DNA of 48,537 bases from CAZQIO01 sp964593405 (GTDB taxonomy: Bacteria; Patescibacteriota; Minisyncoccia; Minisyncoccales; GBS-2), in NCBI GenBank assembly GCA_964593405.1, contig CAZQIO010000002.1, positions 1-48,537 of the forward strand. Reading direction: 5' to 3'. The position numbers and the translations under genes were made by a program. Positions 1 through 7,314 of this stretch are shown here, one piece after another (the first letter of the stretch is position 1; each line of letters starts with the position of its first letter). The notes beneath the pieces were generated by a model. It saw only the letters and a list, made by a program, of their open reading frames with translations, was not told the DNA's origin and ran no database searches.

Positions 1-90
1 GTATTTTTGAGAGTAATTATTTTGGGAATTGTTCTTTTTGTCGTTTTTAGTTTTTTTTGGTTTTTGGTCTTTAAAATAAGAGGAGAATAA
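1..90 (+). CDS. C-terminal end of a small membrane protein (partial)
   Basis: The frame is open from the first base of the window to a TAA at 88-90. It encodes about 29 residues, nearly all hydrophobic (VFLRVIILGIVLFVVF, then an FFWFLVF stretch) and ends in a short charged tail KIRGE. This looks like a single membrane helix with a cytoplasmic tail. The true start lies upstream of the window or at the TTG at position 7, so the family cannot be named. Its stop lies 3 nt before the next gene, so the two are probably co-transcribed. The AGGAG ribosome binding site of the next gene lies inside its last codons. Confidence 0.45.
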   Translation, partial: VFLRVIILGIVLFVVFSFFWFLVFKIRGE

Positions 91-93
91 AAC

Positions 94-459
94 ATGGAAA
101 AAGAAGAAATTGAAAAACTGAAAGCGATTTTAAAAGAGAGAAAAGAAAAAATAGAAAGAGAATTAAGAGAATTTGCCAAAGAGGGAAAAACGCCCGGCGA
201 TTGGGAAACAAAATTTCCTTATTATGACGGAGATTCAGGAAGTTCTAGGTTAGAGAGAGAAGCTGATGAAGTAGAAGAATACGAAAACCTCTTGGCCTTA
301 GAACATTCTCTGGAAACAAAGTTAAAAGAAATTGAATTGGCCTTAAAAAAGATGGAGGAAGGCAATTATGGAATTTGCGAAAAGTGCAAAAAGGAAATTG
401 AAATTGAAAGATTAAAAGTTTTTCCAGAAGCCAGGTTTTGCCAAAAGTGCCAGAAATAA
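94..459 (+). CDS. DksA/TraR-type C4 zinc-finger protein
   Basis: This 121-residue protein has a long charged coiled coil (residues 1-90) and a C-terminal four-cysteine zinc finger, C95-x2-C98 and C116-x2-C119, in the arrangement typical of the DksA/TraR family. Members of that family bind RNA polymerase through its secondary channel and modulate initiation. The acidic DxxDxA tip motif of classical DksA is not evident, so the regulatory activity is uncertain. The start is well supported: an AGGAG Shine-Dalgarno lies at 81-85, one of the few in this window. The stop abuts the ATG of the ComM-like gene directly (459/460), which implies an operon. Confidence 0.85.
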   Translation: MEKEEIEKLKAILKERKEKIERELREFAKEGKTPGDWETKFPYYDGDSGSSRLEREADEVEEYENLLALEHSLETKLKEIELALKKMEEGNYGICEKCKKEIEIERLKVFPEARFCQKCQK

Positions 460-1980
460 ATGTTGGCAAAAATCTTTGCTGGAGGGATTTTGGCTTTAGA
501 AAGTGAAATAGTAGAAATTGAAGTTAGTAGCTCTTTCGGTTTGCGCCATTTCGAAATTGTCGGTTTACCAGATAAAGCCATTCAGGAGGCAAAAGAAAGG
601 GTTGAGGCAGCGATCGAAAGTTCTGGTTTTAAATCTCCTCGAAAAAAGCCTGTTCGAGTTTTAGTTTCTTTGGCACCGGCTGATTTGAAAAAAGAGGGAT
701 CAATTTATGATCTACCAATCGCTCTTGGTTATTTGTTAGCAGAGGGAGAAATAAAGTTTGACCCAAAAGGAAAACTAATTTTGGGAGAGCTAGCTTTAGA
801 CGGAAGTTTGAGGCCAATCAGAGGGGCAATTTTGTTTTCCATTTTGGCAAAAGAAAGGGGGTTTTCAGAAATAATTTTGCCAAAAGAAAACGCTAAAGAG
901 GCTAGTTTGATTGAAGGAATAAAAGTAATTGGGGTTTCCTCTTTGAAAGAGGCAATTTTTTATTTAGAAGGGAAAAAAGAAATTAAAGAAACTAAATTTC
1001 AATTTGATCTTAAAATTAAAGAGCAAGATTTTCCGATCGATTTTGCCTTCATTAAAGGACAAAAATTAGCAAAAAGAGCACTAGAAATTGCTGCTGCCGG
1101 TGGCCACAACGTTTTGATGGTAGGTCCTCCAGGTGGAGGAAAAACAATTTTGGCAAAAGCAATTCCTTCTATTTTGCCGCCTTTGTCTTTTGAAGAAGCA
1201 ATAGAGGTAACAAAAATTTACAGCATTGCCGGCCTTTTGCCAAAAGAAAACCCTTTGATTTTAAAAAGGCCTTTTAGATGCCCCCATCACACTTGTTCTG
1301 AAGTTTCGCTAATTGGAGGGGGAAACCCACCAAGGCCAGGAGAAATTACTTTGGCCCACAGAGGAGTTTTGTTTTTGGATGAATTTCCAGAATTTCACAG
1401 AGATGTTTTGGAAAGTTTAAGACAACCAATAGAAGAAGGAAAAATCACAATTTTGAGGGCAAAGCATTCAATAGAATTGCCAGCAAGATTTATTTTAGTT
1501 GCGGCATCAAACCCCTGCCCCTGCGGATACTACGGAGATCCAGAAAGAGAGTGCAAATGCACAAATTCCCAAATCAGAATGTACAGAAGAAAGCTTTCTG
1601 GACCACTAATAGATAGAATTGACCTTTTAATAAACGTTCCACAAGTGAAATACGAAAAATTGGTAGGCCCTGATGAAGAAAAAAGTGAAGAAATTAGAAA
1701 GAGGGTGATTTTTGCCAGGGAAATTCAGAGAAAAAGGTTTGGAAAAGATAAAACAAATTCTGAAATGGAAATTCCAGAGATTAAAAAGTATTGTCAAATA
1801 GAAAAAGAGGGGGAAAGAATTTTAAAAAAATATGTTGATTCTGGAATGCTTTCTGCCAGGGGGTACCACAGAGTTTTAAAAGTTGCCAGAACCATTGCCG
1901 ATTTGGCAGGCTCTGAAAAAATTTTACTTGAACACCTTTCAGAAGCTCTAAGCTATAGAATCAGAGAAGAAGAAATTTAA
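460..1980 (+). CDS. comM: YifB/ComM-family Mg-chelatase-like AAA+ ATPase
   Basis: This 506-residue protein has three parts in family order. An N-terminal Lon-protease-like S5 fold covers about residues 1-170 (SLAPADLKKEGSIYDLPIAL). An AAA+ core follows, with Walker A GPPGGGKT around residue 223 and Walker B-type VLFLDEFPEF. The C-terminal part is the Mg-chelatase helical domain, with the ARGYHRVLKVARTIADL motif. A cysteine-rich insert, NPCPCGYYGDPERECKC, is also typical of the family. ComM is a hexameric helicase that promotes branch migration during natural transformation. That would fit a CPR cell importing DNA, but the role here is inferred. The length is normal for the family. Confidence 0.93.
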   Translation: MLAKIFAGGILALESEIVEIEVSSSFGLRHFEIVGLPDKAIQEAKERVEAAIESSGFKSPRKKPVRVLVSLAPADLKKEGSIYDLPIALGYLLAEGEIKFDPKGKLILGELALDGSLRPIRGAILFSILAKERGFSEIILPKENAKEASLIEGIKVIGVSSLKEAIFYLEGKKEIKETKFQFDLKIKEQDFPIDFAFIKGQKLAKRALEIAAAGGHNVLMVGPPGGGKTILAKAIPSILPPLSFEEAIEVTKIYSIAGLLPKENPLILKRPFRCPHHTCSEVSLIGGGNPPRPGEITLAHRGVLFLDEFPEFHRDVLESLRQPIEEGKITILRAKHSIELPARFILVAASNPCPCGYYGDPERECKCTNSQIRMYRRKLSGPLIDRIDLLINVPQVKYEKLVGPDEEKSEEIRKRVIFAREIQRKRFGKDKTNSEMEIPEIKKYCQIEKEGERILKKYVDSGMLSARGYHRVLKVARTIADLAGSEKILLEHLSEALSYRIREEEI

Positions 1981-1989
1981 CCACTCAAC

Positions 1990-2035
1990 TTATCAAATTA
2001 TTATAGCCATGGCATAAATAAGTTGATAATTTTTT
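1990..2035 (+). terminator. Long palindrome with T-tract after comM
   Basis: Arms 1990-2008 and 2011-2029 form an inverted repeat centred on GCCATGGC: TTATCAA pairs with TTGATAA and TTATT with AATAA, with one A/G mismatch and a 3-by-3 internal loop. Six Ts follow at 2030-2035. The position just after the comM stop, and before the convergent M23 gene, fits an intrinsic terminator, though the stem is AT-rich. Confidence 0.6.
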
Positions 2036-2054
2036 CGAGAAAGAAAAAAGGGAG

Positions 2055-3002
2055 TTAGTTGGCAAAGGGGTTTTGGGCACCGTAGACTCCAAAGTGTAAG
2101 TGACAACCAGTTGATCTTCCAGTAGCTCCCATCAAACCAATTATTTCTCCTTGGCTGACTCTTTGGCCTGGCAAAACAAAAATTGTTTGCAAGTGAGCAT
2201 AAAGGGTTATGACACCGTTTGGGTGTTCAATTTTGACAAAATTGCCTGCTCCCCCATTCCAACCATATTTTACTTTTTGAACCACGCCCCCGGCTGCTGC
2301 CAAAATTGGCTCTCCGCATTTTCCGTTTGAAAAATCAACAGCATTGTACCAATGTAATCTTTGGGTAATTTTGCAACCTCCGGCAACCGGACAAATAAAA
2401 AAGCTTTTGGCCAAAGGTGAAAGTTGTGGCCTTGAAGGAATAGTTTTTGGAGGAAGTTTTCCCCCGGGAACAATCAAAATATCCCCTACCGAAAGATCGT
2501 CTGGCGATTCAAGTTCGTTAAAAGAAATTATATCTTCAACTTTTGCCTGGTATTTTTTTGCAATTTCAGAAATGGTATCGCCAGATTTTACAAAGTGCAA
2601 AACTCCAGAAACTGGCAAAATTATCAATTTTTGACCTGGTTTTAAAGGAGAATTTTTGGAAAGGTTGTTGGCCCACAAAATTGTCTCTACAGAAATACCA
2701 AATTTTTGAGAGAGCAAATTCAAATTATCACCCTCTTGAACTAAATACTCAACAATCTCTTTTCTCTCTTTTTTCTCTTCGCTTAGGCTTCCCAAAACCC
2801 TACCAGAAATAAAATAAGGAGGCAAATTTGATTTTAGCCAACTTTTTTCAAGAAGAATAAATTCTGGAGTCTGCTGCCAGGATGTTGGCAAAACAAAAAA
2901 ATGACCAAGGGTAGGAGAGTTTAATTTCTTTTTATCTATTTTTGAGAAAGAAAATAAAATCAAAAGGCTCAAAACCAGCCAAATTTTTAAATACTTACTC
3001 AT
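2055..3002 (-). CDS. LysM-containing M23-family peptidoglycan endopeptidase
   Basis: This 315-residue protein has an N-terminal membrane anchor or signal (LKIWLVLSLLILFSF) and two LysM peptidoglycan-binding repeats (about residues 85-130, starting YLVQEGDNLNLLSQKFGIS, and 137-180, starting HFVKSGDTISEIAKKY). The C-terminal domain is of the M23/LytM type (about 205-315). The HLHF zinc-ligand motif is intact (GCHLHFGVYG). The first ligand region reads HWYNAVDFS, so the candidate His lies six residues before the Asp instead of the usual four. The protein should act outside the membrane on peptide cross-links. A strong promoter sits just upstream and gives an apparently leaderless mRNA. Confidence 0.9.
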   Translation of the reverse strand: MSKYLKIWLVLSLLILFSFSKIDKKKLNSPTLGHFFVLPTSWQQTPEFILLEKSWLKSNLPPYFISGRVLGSLSEEKKERKEIVEYLVQEGDNLNLLSQKFGISVETILWANNLSKNSPLKPGQKLIILPVSGVLHFVKSGDTISEIAKKYQAKVEDIISFNELESPDDLSVGDILIVPGGKLPPKTIPSRPQLSPLAKSFFICPVAGGCKITQRLHWYNAVDFSNGKCGEPILAAAGGVVQKVKYGWNGGAGNFVKIEHPNGVITLYAHLQTIFVLPGQRVSQGEIIGLMGATGRSTGCHLHFGVYGAQNPFAN

Positions 3003-3010
3003 TTTTTTCT

Positions 3011-3039
3011 ATTTTATCTTGGAAAAAGAACTGTGTCAA
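3011..3039 (-). promoter_or_regulatory. Promoter of the M23 peptidase gene (leaderless)
   Basis: On the minus strand a perfect -35 TTGACA (3034-3039) is separated by 17 bp from a -10 TAAAAT (3011-3016). Only 8 nt lie between the -10 and the ATG at 3002, so transcription should begin at or next to the start codon. The -35 overlaps that of the divergent rsmA promoter. Confidence 0.8.
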
Positions 3040-3062
3040 TTTTGGAAGGTTTAAGGTATAAT
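3033..3062 (+). promoter_or_regulatory. Promoter of rsmA (leaderless)
   Basis: A -10 TATAAT at 3057-3062 is preceded, after 18 bp, by GTGTCA (3033-3038), a degenerate -35. The GTG start at 3071 is 8 nt downstream of the -10, which predicts a leaderless message. Its -35 shares bases with the -35 of the opposite promoter, so the two probably compete for RNA polymerase. Confidence 0.65.
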
Positions 3063-3070
3063 TTTAAAGT

Positions 3071-3892
3071 GTGAAGCTATCTGAAATTAAGTTTATTTTA
3101 GAAAAAGAGGGAATTTTCCCTTCAAAGGGCTTGGGTCAGCATTTTTTAATTGATGATAAAGTTTTCTCAAAAATAATTAAAGCTAGTGAACTCAAAAATG
3201 AAGATTTTGTTTTGGAGGTTGGACCGGGAATAGGAAATTTAACAATAAAATTGGCAAAAAAAGTAAAAGAGGTGATTGCCATAGAAAAAGACAAGAGAAT
3301 GTCAAAAATTTTGGAAAAAATTTTAAAAGAAAAAAAGATAAAAAACGTCAGGGTTTTTAACGATGACATTTTAAATTTTTTGAAACTAAACTTAAAATTG
3401 CTTTGGCCAAAATATAAAGTGGTTTCAAACATTCCCTATTACTTAACTTCTAGATTAATAAGAAATTTTTTAGAATTGAAAAAGAAACCTGAAATGATGG
3501 TTTTGATGGTTCAAAAAGAGGTGGCCAAGCGAATTTGCGCCAAACCCCCGAAAATGAATCTTTTGGCAGTTTCTGTTCAATTTTATGCCAAACCAGAAAT
3601 AGTGGCTATTGTTCCAAAAAGTTCTTTTTGGCCAAGACCGAAGGTTGATTCGGCAATATTAAAAATTTCAAAAATCAAAAAAAGAAAGGGGGCTAAAAAA
3701 TTTTTCTCTTTAGTGAAGGTTGGGTTTTCTTCTCCAAGAAAACAATTGCTCAACGTCTTTTCTAAATCTCTCAAAATTGATAAACTTAAAGTGAAAGAGT
3801 GGTTGATAAAGTGCGGAATTTCGCCAAATTGGAGAGCTGAAAATTTACAAATAAAAGATTGGTTAAAACTTTTAAAAAATCCAATCCTATGA
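3071..3892 (+). CDS. rsmA: 16S rRNA (adenine1518-N6/adenine1519-N6) dimethyltransferase
   Basis: This 273-residue protein is a KsgA/RsmA homologue. LGQHFLIDD near the N-terminus, the SAM-binding motif VLEVGPGIGNLTIKLAKK (about residues 47-64), a second acidic motif VIAIEKDKR, and the catalytic NIPYYL (about residues 121-126) are all present. The enzyme dimethylates two adjacent adenines in helix 45 of 16S rRNA during 30S maturation. It starts with GTG, chosen because no ATG precedes LGQHF and because a TATAAT box lies 8 nt upstream. Its TGA stop overlaps the ATG of the next gene (ATGA), so it appears to head the secretion operon. Confidence 0.95.
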   Translation: MKLSEIKFILEKEGIFPSKGLGQHFLIDDKVFSKIIKASELKNEDFVLEVGPGIGNLTIKLAKKVKEVIAIEKDKRMSKILEKILKEKKIKNVRVFNDDILNFLKLNLKLLWPKYKVVSNIPYYLTSRLIRNFLELKKKPEMMVLMVQKEVAKRICAKPPKMNLLAVSVQFYAKPEIVAIVPKSSFWPRPKVDSAILKISKIKKRKGAKKFFSLVKVGFSSPRKQLLNVFSKSLKIDKLKVKEWLIKCGISPNWRAENLQIKDWLKLLKNPIL

Positions 3893-5814
3893 GAAAGGGT
3901 ACTCAACTCAAAAATTTTTCAAAAAAACTTATTGTCTTTGGTTTAATACTCTTTGGTTTAAGTTTTCCTCTCCAGAAAACTCTAGCATTACCAATTTTCA
4001 TTCCTATTCTTTTAACACTAGGCGGTGTTGCATTGGGATTGGGAGTTTTAAGCGGACAAAGTTTTTTGGTAACTAGTGTTGGTAATATTTTAGCTGGGTT
4101 GATTGCTATCTTTTTGCAAATTTGGGTTGGTCTTGCCTTTGTGTTTTTGGCAATAGCAATATTTGTGTTCCAAGTAGCCACTCATCCTAACTTTATTAAT
4201 AAACCCTTTACTAAAGTGACGCCCGACAACCCGATTGTTTATGTTGGTTGGAATTTTATAAGAAATATAGCTAATATGGGAATTGTCCTTGGGTTTGTAA
4301 TAATTGGCATTGGAACTGCATTGGGAATAGCAGGATACCGTTGGCAAGAGACTTTACCAAAATTAATCTTGGTCGCGCTCTTAGTGAATTTTACTCCAGT
4401 TCTTTGTGGCCTGCTTGTAGATGGAACAAATATCGCAATGGATTTTTTTCTTAGAAGCGGTTTTAGTTTTGATTTTCTAGGCCAACTAATGCTACAATAT
4501 TATTCTCATGCCATAGGTACGCTTAAGGGTACCCCCGGTACCGCTTTCTCTACAAGTTTTTTGGGAAAAACCCTCGTTATGATTGGTTTCTGTGTTTTTG
4601 GTGGGCTTTTTCTTTTCTTGTATGCAATTTTATTTATACTTCGATATATAGCTATTTGGGTTTTGGTCATCCTTTCGCCTTTAGCTGCCCTAGCTTATGT
4701 TTTCCCTCTTACTAGAAATTTTTTTAATTTGTGGTGGAAAAATTTCTTTAGTTGGTGTTTCGTTGGGGTTACTGCTGCTTTTTTCCTCTATTTAGCCGGT
4801 CACGTTCTTTTAGTTGCTTCTAGTGGAGAGTTAGTAAATGTCGCCCTTCAAGCAAAAGGAGAAGATAGAGAATTGGCTGGACTAATAAACGACCTATTGC
4901 CTTTCTTTGTTGCAAATAGTTTTGTTGGTATTGGTTTTTTCACTGCTCTTTCAACTTCGGCAATGGGAGCTGATTGGGTAATTAAGGCCTTCCAAACCAA
5001 AGGGGTGGCAACTGTAGCCGGCGCTGCCGCAAAGGCTGGCAAATGGGCTGGAACAAAGACGCTTGGGGCTTTAAGAGGAATGCCATGGTTTGCTAAGGGA
5101 GAAAAGTTGGCAAGGCAAAGAATAATAGAGGGAAGACTTTTGCCAAGGGGAGATTATGAAAGGAGATTAAAAGAAAGATATGAAAGAGCAAGAAAAGGAG
5201 TTGAAAAATTAGTAGAGAACGTTGGTATTGATAGAGCTAGAGAAATTTTACTTCGAGAGCCAAAAGTATGGACTGAAGAGGCAGCGTTTCAAAGAAGAGC
5301 CCTCTATGAAATATTGGCAGAAAGAGGGAAACTTACAGACAACGATAAAGAATTGCTTCAAAGAGCCAGAGATAGGCTTCAATTTGTTGGGCTTAAAGAG
5401 GGTTTAATTTTAAGTGCTCGACCAGATTGGGCAGATGTTTTTGGCAAAAATGTAGATGAGGTAATGAGAGAATTTGGGGCCCAAGAAAGAGCAAGAATTC
5501 AAACAGAGGCATTCAAAAACATCGATGTTTTGAGAAATTTACTTGACCATCCAGCGGCAATGAATGAAATTGCTCAATCTTCACCAGCTCGAATGAAAGC
5601 GTTTTTAAATGGATTAACACAATACATTCCAACGAAAATAGCAAAAGGTACACCAGAAGAAGTACAAAAATGGATAGCTCGAATAGACGGTCTCAGTCGC
5701 GATCCGTTATGGGCTATACCGCAAGTGAGGGAAATAAGGGGAAAGTTAAAGGAAGCACAAGAGGAGGAAGAGGGGAAAAAATGGGAGCAACTGCCAGGTT
5801 TGATGAGTGGCTGA
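3889..5814 (+). CDS. VirB6/TrbL-like polytopic membrane protein
   Basis: The protein has 641 residues from the ATG that overlaps the rsmA stop. An in-frame TTG 30 nt upstream is less likely. The N-terminal half holds a signal-like helix and about seven further hydrophobic segments (for example FVFLAIAIFVFQVA, GLFLFLYAILFILRYIAIW, FVGVTAAFFLYLAGHVL). The glycine- and alanine-rich end of this half is typical of VirB6/TrbL-class channel components. The C-terminal half from about residue 375 is soluble, Arg/Lys/Glu-rich and helical, ending in an acidic tail, and probably faces the cytoplasm. The assignment rests on topology and on the downstream PrgI and VirB4 genes, not on a sequence motif. Confidence 0.6.
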   Translation: MRKGTQLKNFSKKLIVFGLILFGLSFPLQKTLALPIFIPILLTLGGVALGLGVLSGQSFLVTSVGNILAGLIAIFLQIWVGLAFVFLAIAIFVFQVATHPNFINKPFTKVTPDNPIVYVGWNFIRNIANMGIVLGFVIIGIGTALGIAGYRWQETLPKLILVALLVNFTPVLCGLLVDGTNIAMDFFLRSGFSFDFLGQLMLQYYSHAIGTLKGTPGTAFSTSFLGKTLVMIGFCVFGGLFLFLYAILFILRYIAIWVLVILSPLAALAYVFPLTRNFFNLWWKNFFSWCFVGVTAAFFLYLAGHVLLVASSGELVNVALQAKGEDRELAGLINDLLPFFVANSFVGIGFFTALSTSAMGADWVIKAFQTKGVATVAGAAAKAGKWAGTKTLGALRGMPWFAKGEKLARQRIIEGRLLPRGDYERRLKERYERARKGVEKLVENVGIDRAREILLREPKVWTEEAAFQRRALYEILAERGKLTDNDKELLQRARDRLQFVGLKEGLILSARPDWADVFGKNVDEVMREFGAQERARIQTEAFKNIDVLRNLLDHPAAMNEIAQSSPARMKAFLNGLTQYIPTKIAKGTPEEVQKWIARIDGLSRDPLWAIPQVREIRGKLKEAQEEEEGKKWEQLPGLMSG

Positions 5815-5854
5815 GAGAGTTTTAATACCTTGAAAAAAACTGCTTAAAATCATT

Positions 5855-6286
5855 ATGGAAAATAAAAATCAAAATCAAATCAATTTCAAATTTTCGCTTC
5901 CACCAGATGGGCATTTAATAGTGGCGCGAGTGATGAAAAAATATGGTCTGGAAGAAGAGCAAAAAAGAGGAATAGAAAAGCTTTTTCAATCGAAAGGAGA
6001 AGAGTTTGAAAAAATTTTTGAAAGTTTGCCAGGAAGAAAGATAGCAAGGTTGATAGCTCAAATTGCCCTTGGGGAAATTGAACCTCAAGAACTTCCAGTT
6101 TATTTGGAGAAAAATTTGAATTTGCCAAAAGAAAAGGCCTGGGCAATGGCAAAAGACCTTCTTTGGGAATTTTTCTCTTTGCCCCTTTGGGGAAAAGAAG
6201 TCCCAAAAACTCCTGAAAAAGAAACTCCAAAAGCTCCTCCACCGCCACCTCCAAAGAGAGACATTTACAGAGAACCTATTGAGTAA
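5855..6286 (+). CDS. Hypothetical protein with proline-rich tail, secretion operon
   Basis: I do not recognise this 143-residue protein. It has a helical body (residues 20-115) with no membrane segment, then a low-complexity tail KAPPPPPPKRD before the end. Proline-rich tails of this kind often bind partner proteins. It lies between the VirB6-like gene and the PrgI gene, ending 2 nt before the latter, so an accessory role in the same machine is likely. A TAAAAT box at 5845-5850 precedes its ATG closely, but no convincing -35 was found. Confidence 0.7.
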   Translation: MENKNQNQINFKFSLPPDGHLIVARVMKKYGLEEEQKRGIEKLFQSKGEEFEKIFESLPGRKIARLIAQIALGEIEPQELPVYLEKNLNLPKEKAWAMAKDLLWEFFSLPLWGKEVPKTPEKETPKAPPPPPPKRDIYREPIE

Positions 6287-6288
6287 AA

Positions 6289-6702
6289 ATGGCCCAGTTT
6301 TTAGTCCCAAAATATATTGAAAGAGAGGCAAGAATTTTGGGAGGAATGATGACCTTCAAGCAATTTTTCATTTTGGTTTTTGGAGGGTTGACAATAATAG
6401 TTTTTTGGTTTTTGTTTGGTCACAAAAACATGTTGCTTTTTCTTTTCCTTTCTTTTTTGGCTGGACTAATAACTTTTTCTTTTGCCTTTGGTAAAATTCA
6501 AGGAAAATCAATTCCTTCAGTAATTTTGGGGTCTATCTCTTTTTTCTTTCAACCAAAGGTTTTTCTTTGGAGAAAAAAAGAATTAATATCAAAAATTATC
6601 GAAATGAGACCGAAAGAGAAAGAAAAAAAAGAAGAACCAACTCTTAGGGTAATAGAACAAAGCAAATTGCATGAGTTAAGAATTAAAAAAGGTGTTTTTT
6701 AA
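6289..6702 (+). CDS. PrgI-family (VirB3-like) membrane protein
   Basis: This 137-residue protein begins with the PrgI-type pattern QFLVPKYIEREARILGGM, followed by two closely spaced membrane helices (about residues 26-43 and 47-66) and a charged cytoplasmic tail. PrgI proteins are the inner-membrane partners of VirB4 ATPases in type IV secretion systems of Gram-positives and CPR bacteria, taking the place of VirB3. The gene order here (PrgI, VirB4 N-domain, VirB4) is what the family leads one to expect. Spacing to the next gene is 6 nt. Confidence 0.8.
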   Translation: MAQFLVPKYIEREARILGGMMTFKQFFILVFGGLTIIVFWFLFGHKNMLLFLFLSFLAGLITFSFAFGKIQGKSIPSVILGSISFFFQPKVFLWRKKELISKIIEMRPKEKEKKEEPTLRVIEQSKLHELRIKKGVF

Positions 6703-6708
6703 GAAAAA

Positions 6709-7314
6709 ATGAGGCCTTCAACCCAACAATTTTTAGAAGTTGAAAAAGTTAGAGAAGGAATTTTAATTTTGAAGGATGGGTCAATGAGAGGAATAGTCAT
6801 GGTTTCTTCTTTAAATTTTGCTTTAAAATCTGAAGAAGAACAGAATGCGATCATTTATCAGTTCCAAAATTTTTTGAATTCGCTTGATTTTCCTATCGAA
6901 ATTTGTATTCTCTCTAGAAGATTAAACATCACATCCTATATTGAGAAATTAAAATCGCTTGAAAAAACACAAAAAAACGAATTTTTAAGATTTCAGCTTC
7001 AAGAATACCGAAAATTTGTCGAGTCTTTAGTAGCTAGCGGAGAAATTTTCACAAAAAGTTTTTATGTGATCGTTCCCTTCTATCCCCTAAAAGCTCAGTT
7101 GGTAAGGGGAATGCCGACAGAGGAAGAATTTCAAAGAGGAAAGTTTCAGTTAATGCAAAGGATGGAATTTGTGATCACCGGATTGAAAAGGTGTGGATTG
7201 AATGCTGTAATTTTAAGCTCAGAAGAAATTATTGAATTGCTCTGGAGTTTTTACCATCAAAAAGAATCTGAATTTGGTCTTTATCCAAAAATTCCACCAG
7301 AAATCATAGCATGA
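6709..7314 (+). CDS. VirB4/TraC N-terminal-domain-like protein (separate subunit)
   Basis: This 201-residue soluble protein resembles the N-terminal domain of TraC/VirB4-like proteins. It opens with FLEVEKVREGILILKDG, continues with a small beta module, and has a helical region including RRLNITSYIEKLKSL and a segment FYVIVPFYPL. Here that domain is encoded as its own gene, directly upstream of the ATPase, with an ATGA overlap (7311-7314). It probably anchors the ATPase to PrgI at the membrane. No nucleotide-binding motif is present. The domain assignment rests partly on context. Confidence 0.65.
   Translation: MRPSTQQFLEVEKVREGILILKDGSMRGIVMVSSLNFALKSEEEQNAIIYQFQNFLNSLDFPIEICILSRRLNITSYIEKLKSLEKTQKNEFLRFQLQEYRKFVESLVASGEIFTKSFYVIVPFYPLKAQLVRGMPTEEEFQRGKFQLMQRMEFVITGLKRCGLNAVILSSEEIIELLWSFYHQKESEFGLYPKIPPEIIA

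Noticed and set aside
5822..5850. Promoter before the proline-tail gene at 5855
   Set aside because: TAAAAT is present but the nearest TTGAAA is only 9 bp away, too close for a sigma70 promoter, and the gene sits inside an operon.
5886..6331. Long minus-strand ORFs opposite the proline-tail and PrgI genes
   Set aside because: Phe/Leu-rich translations produced by the antisense of Lys/Glu-rich coding DNA; no motif or promoter.
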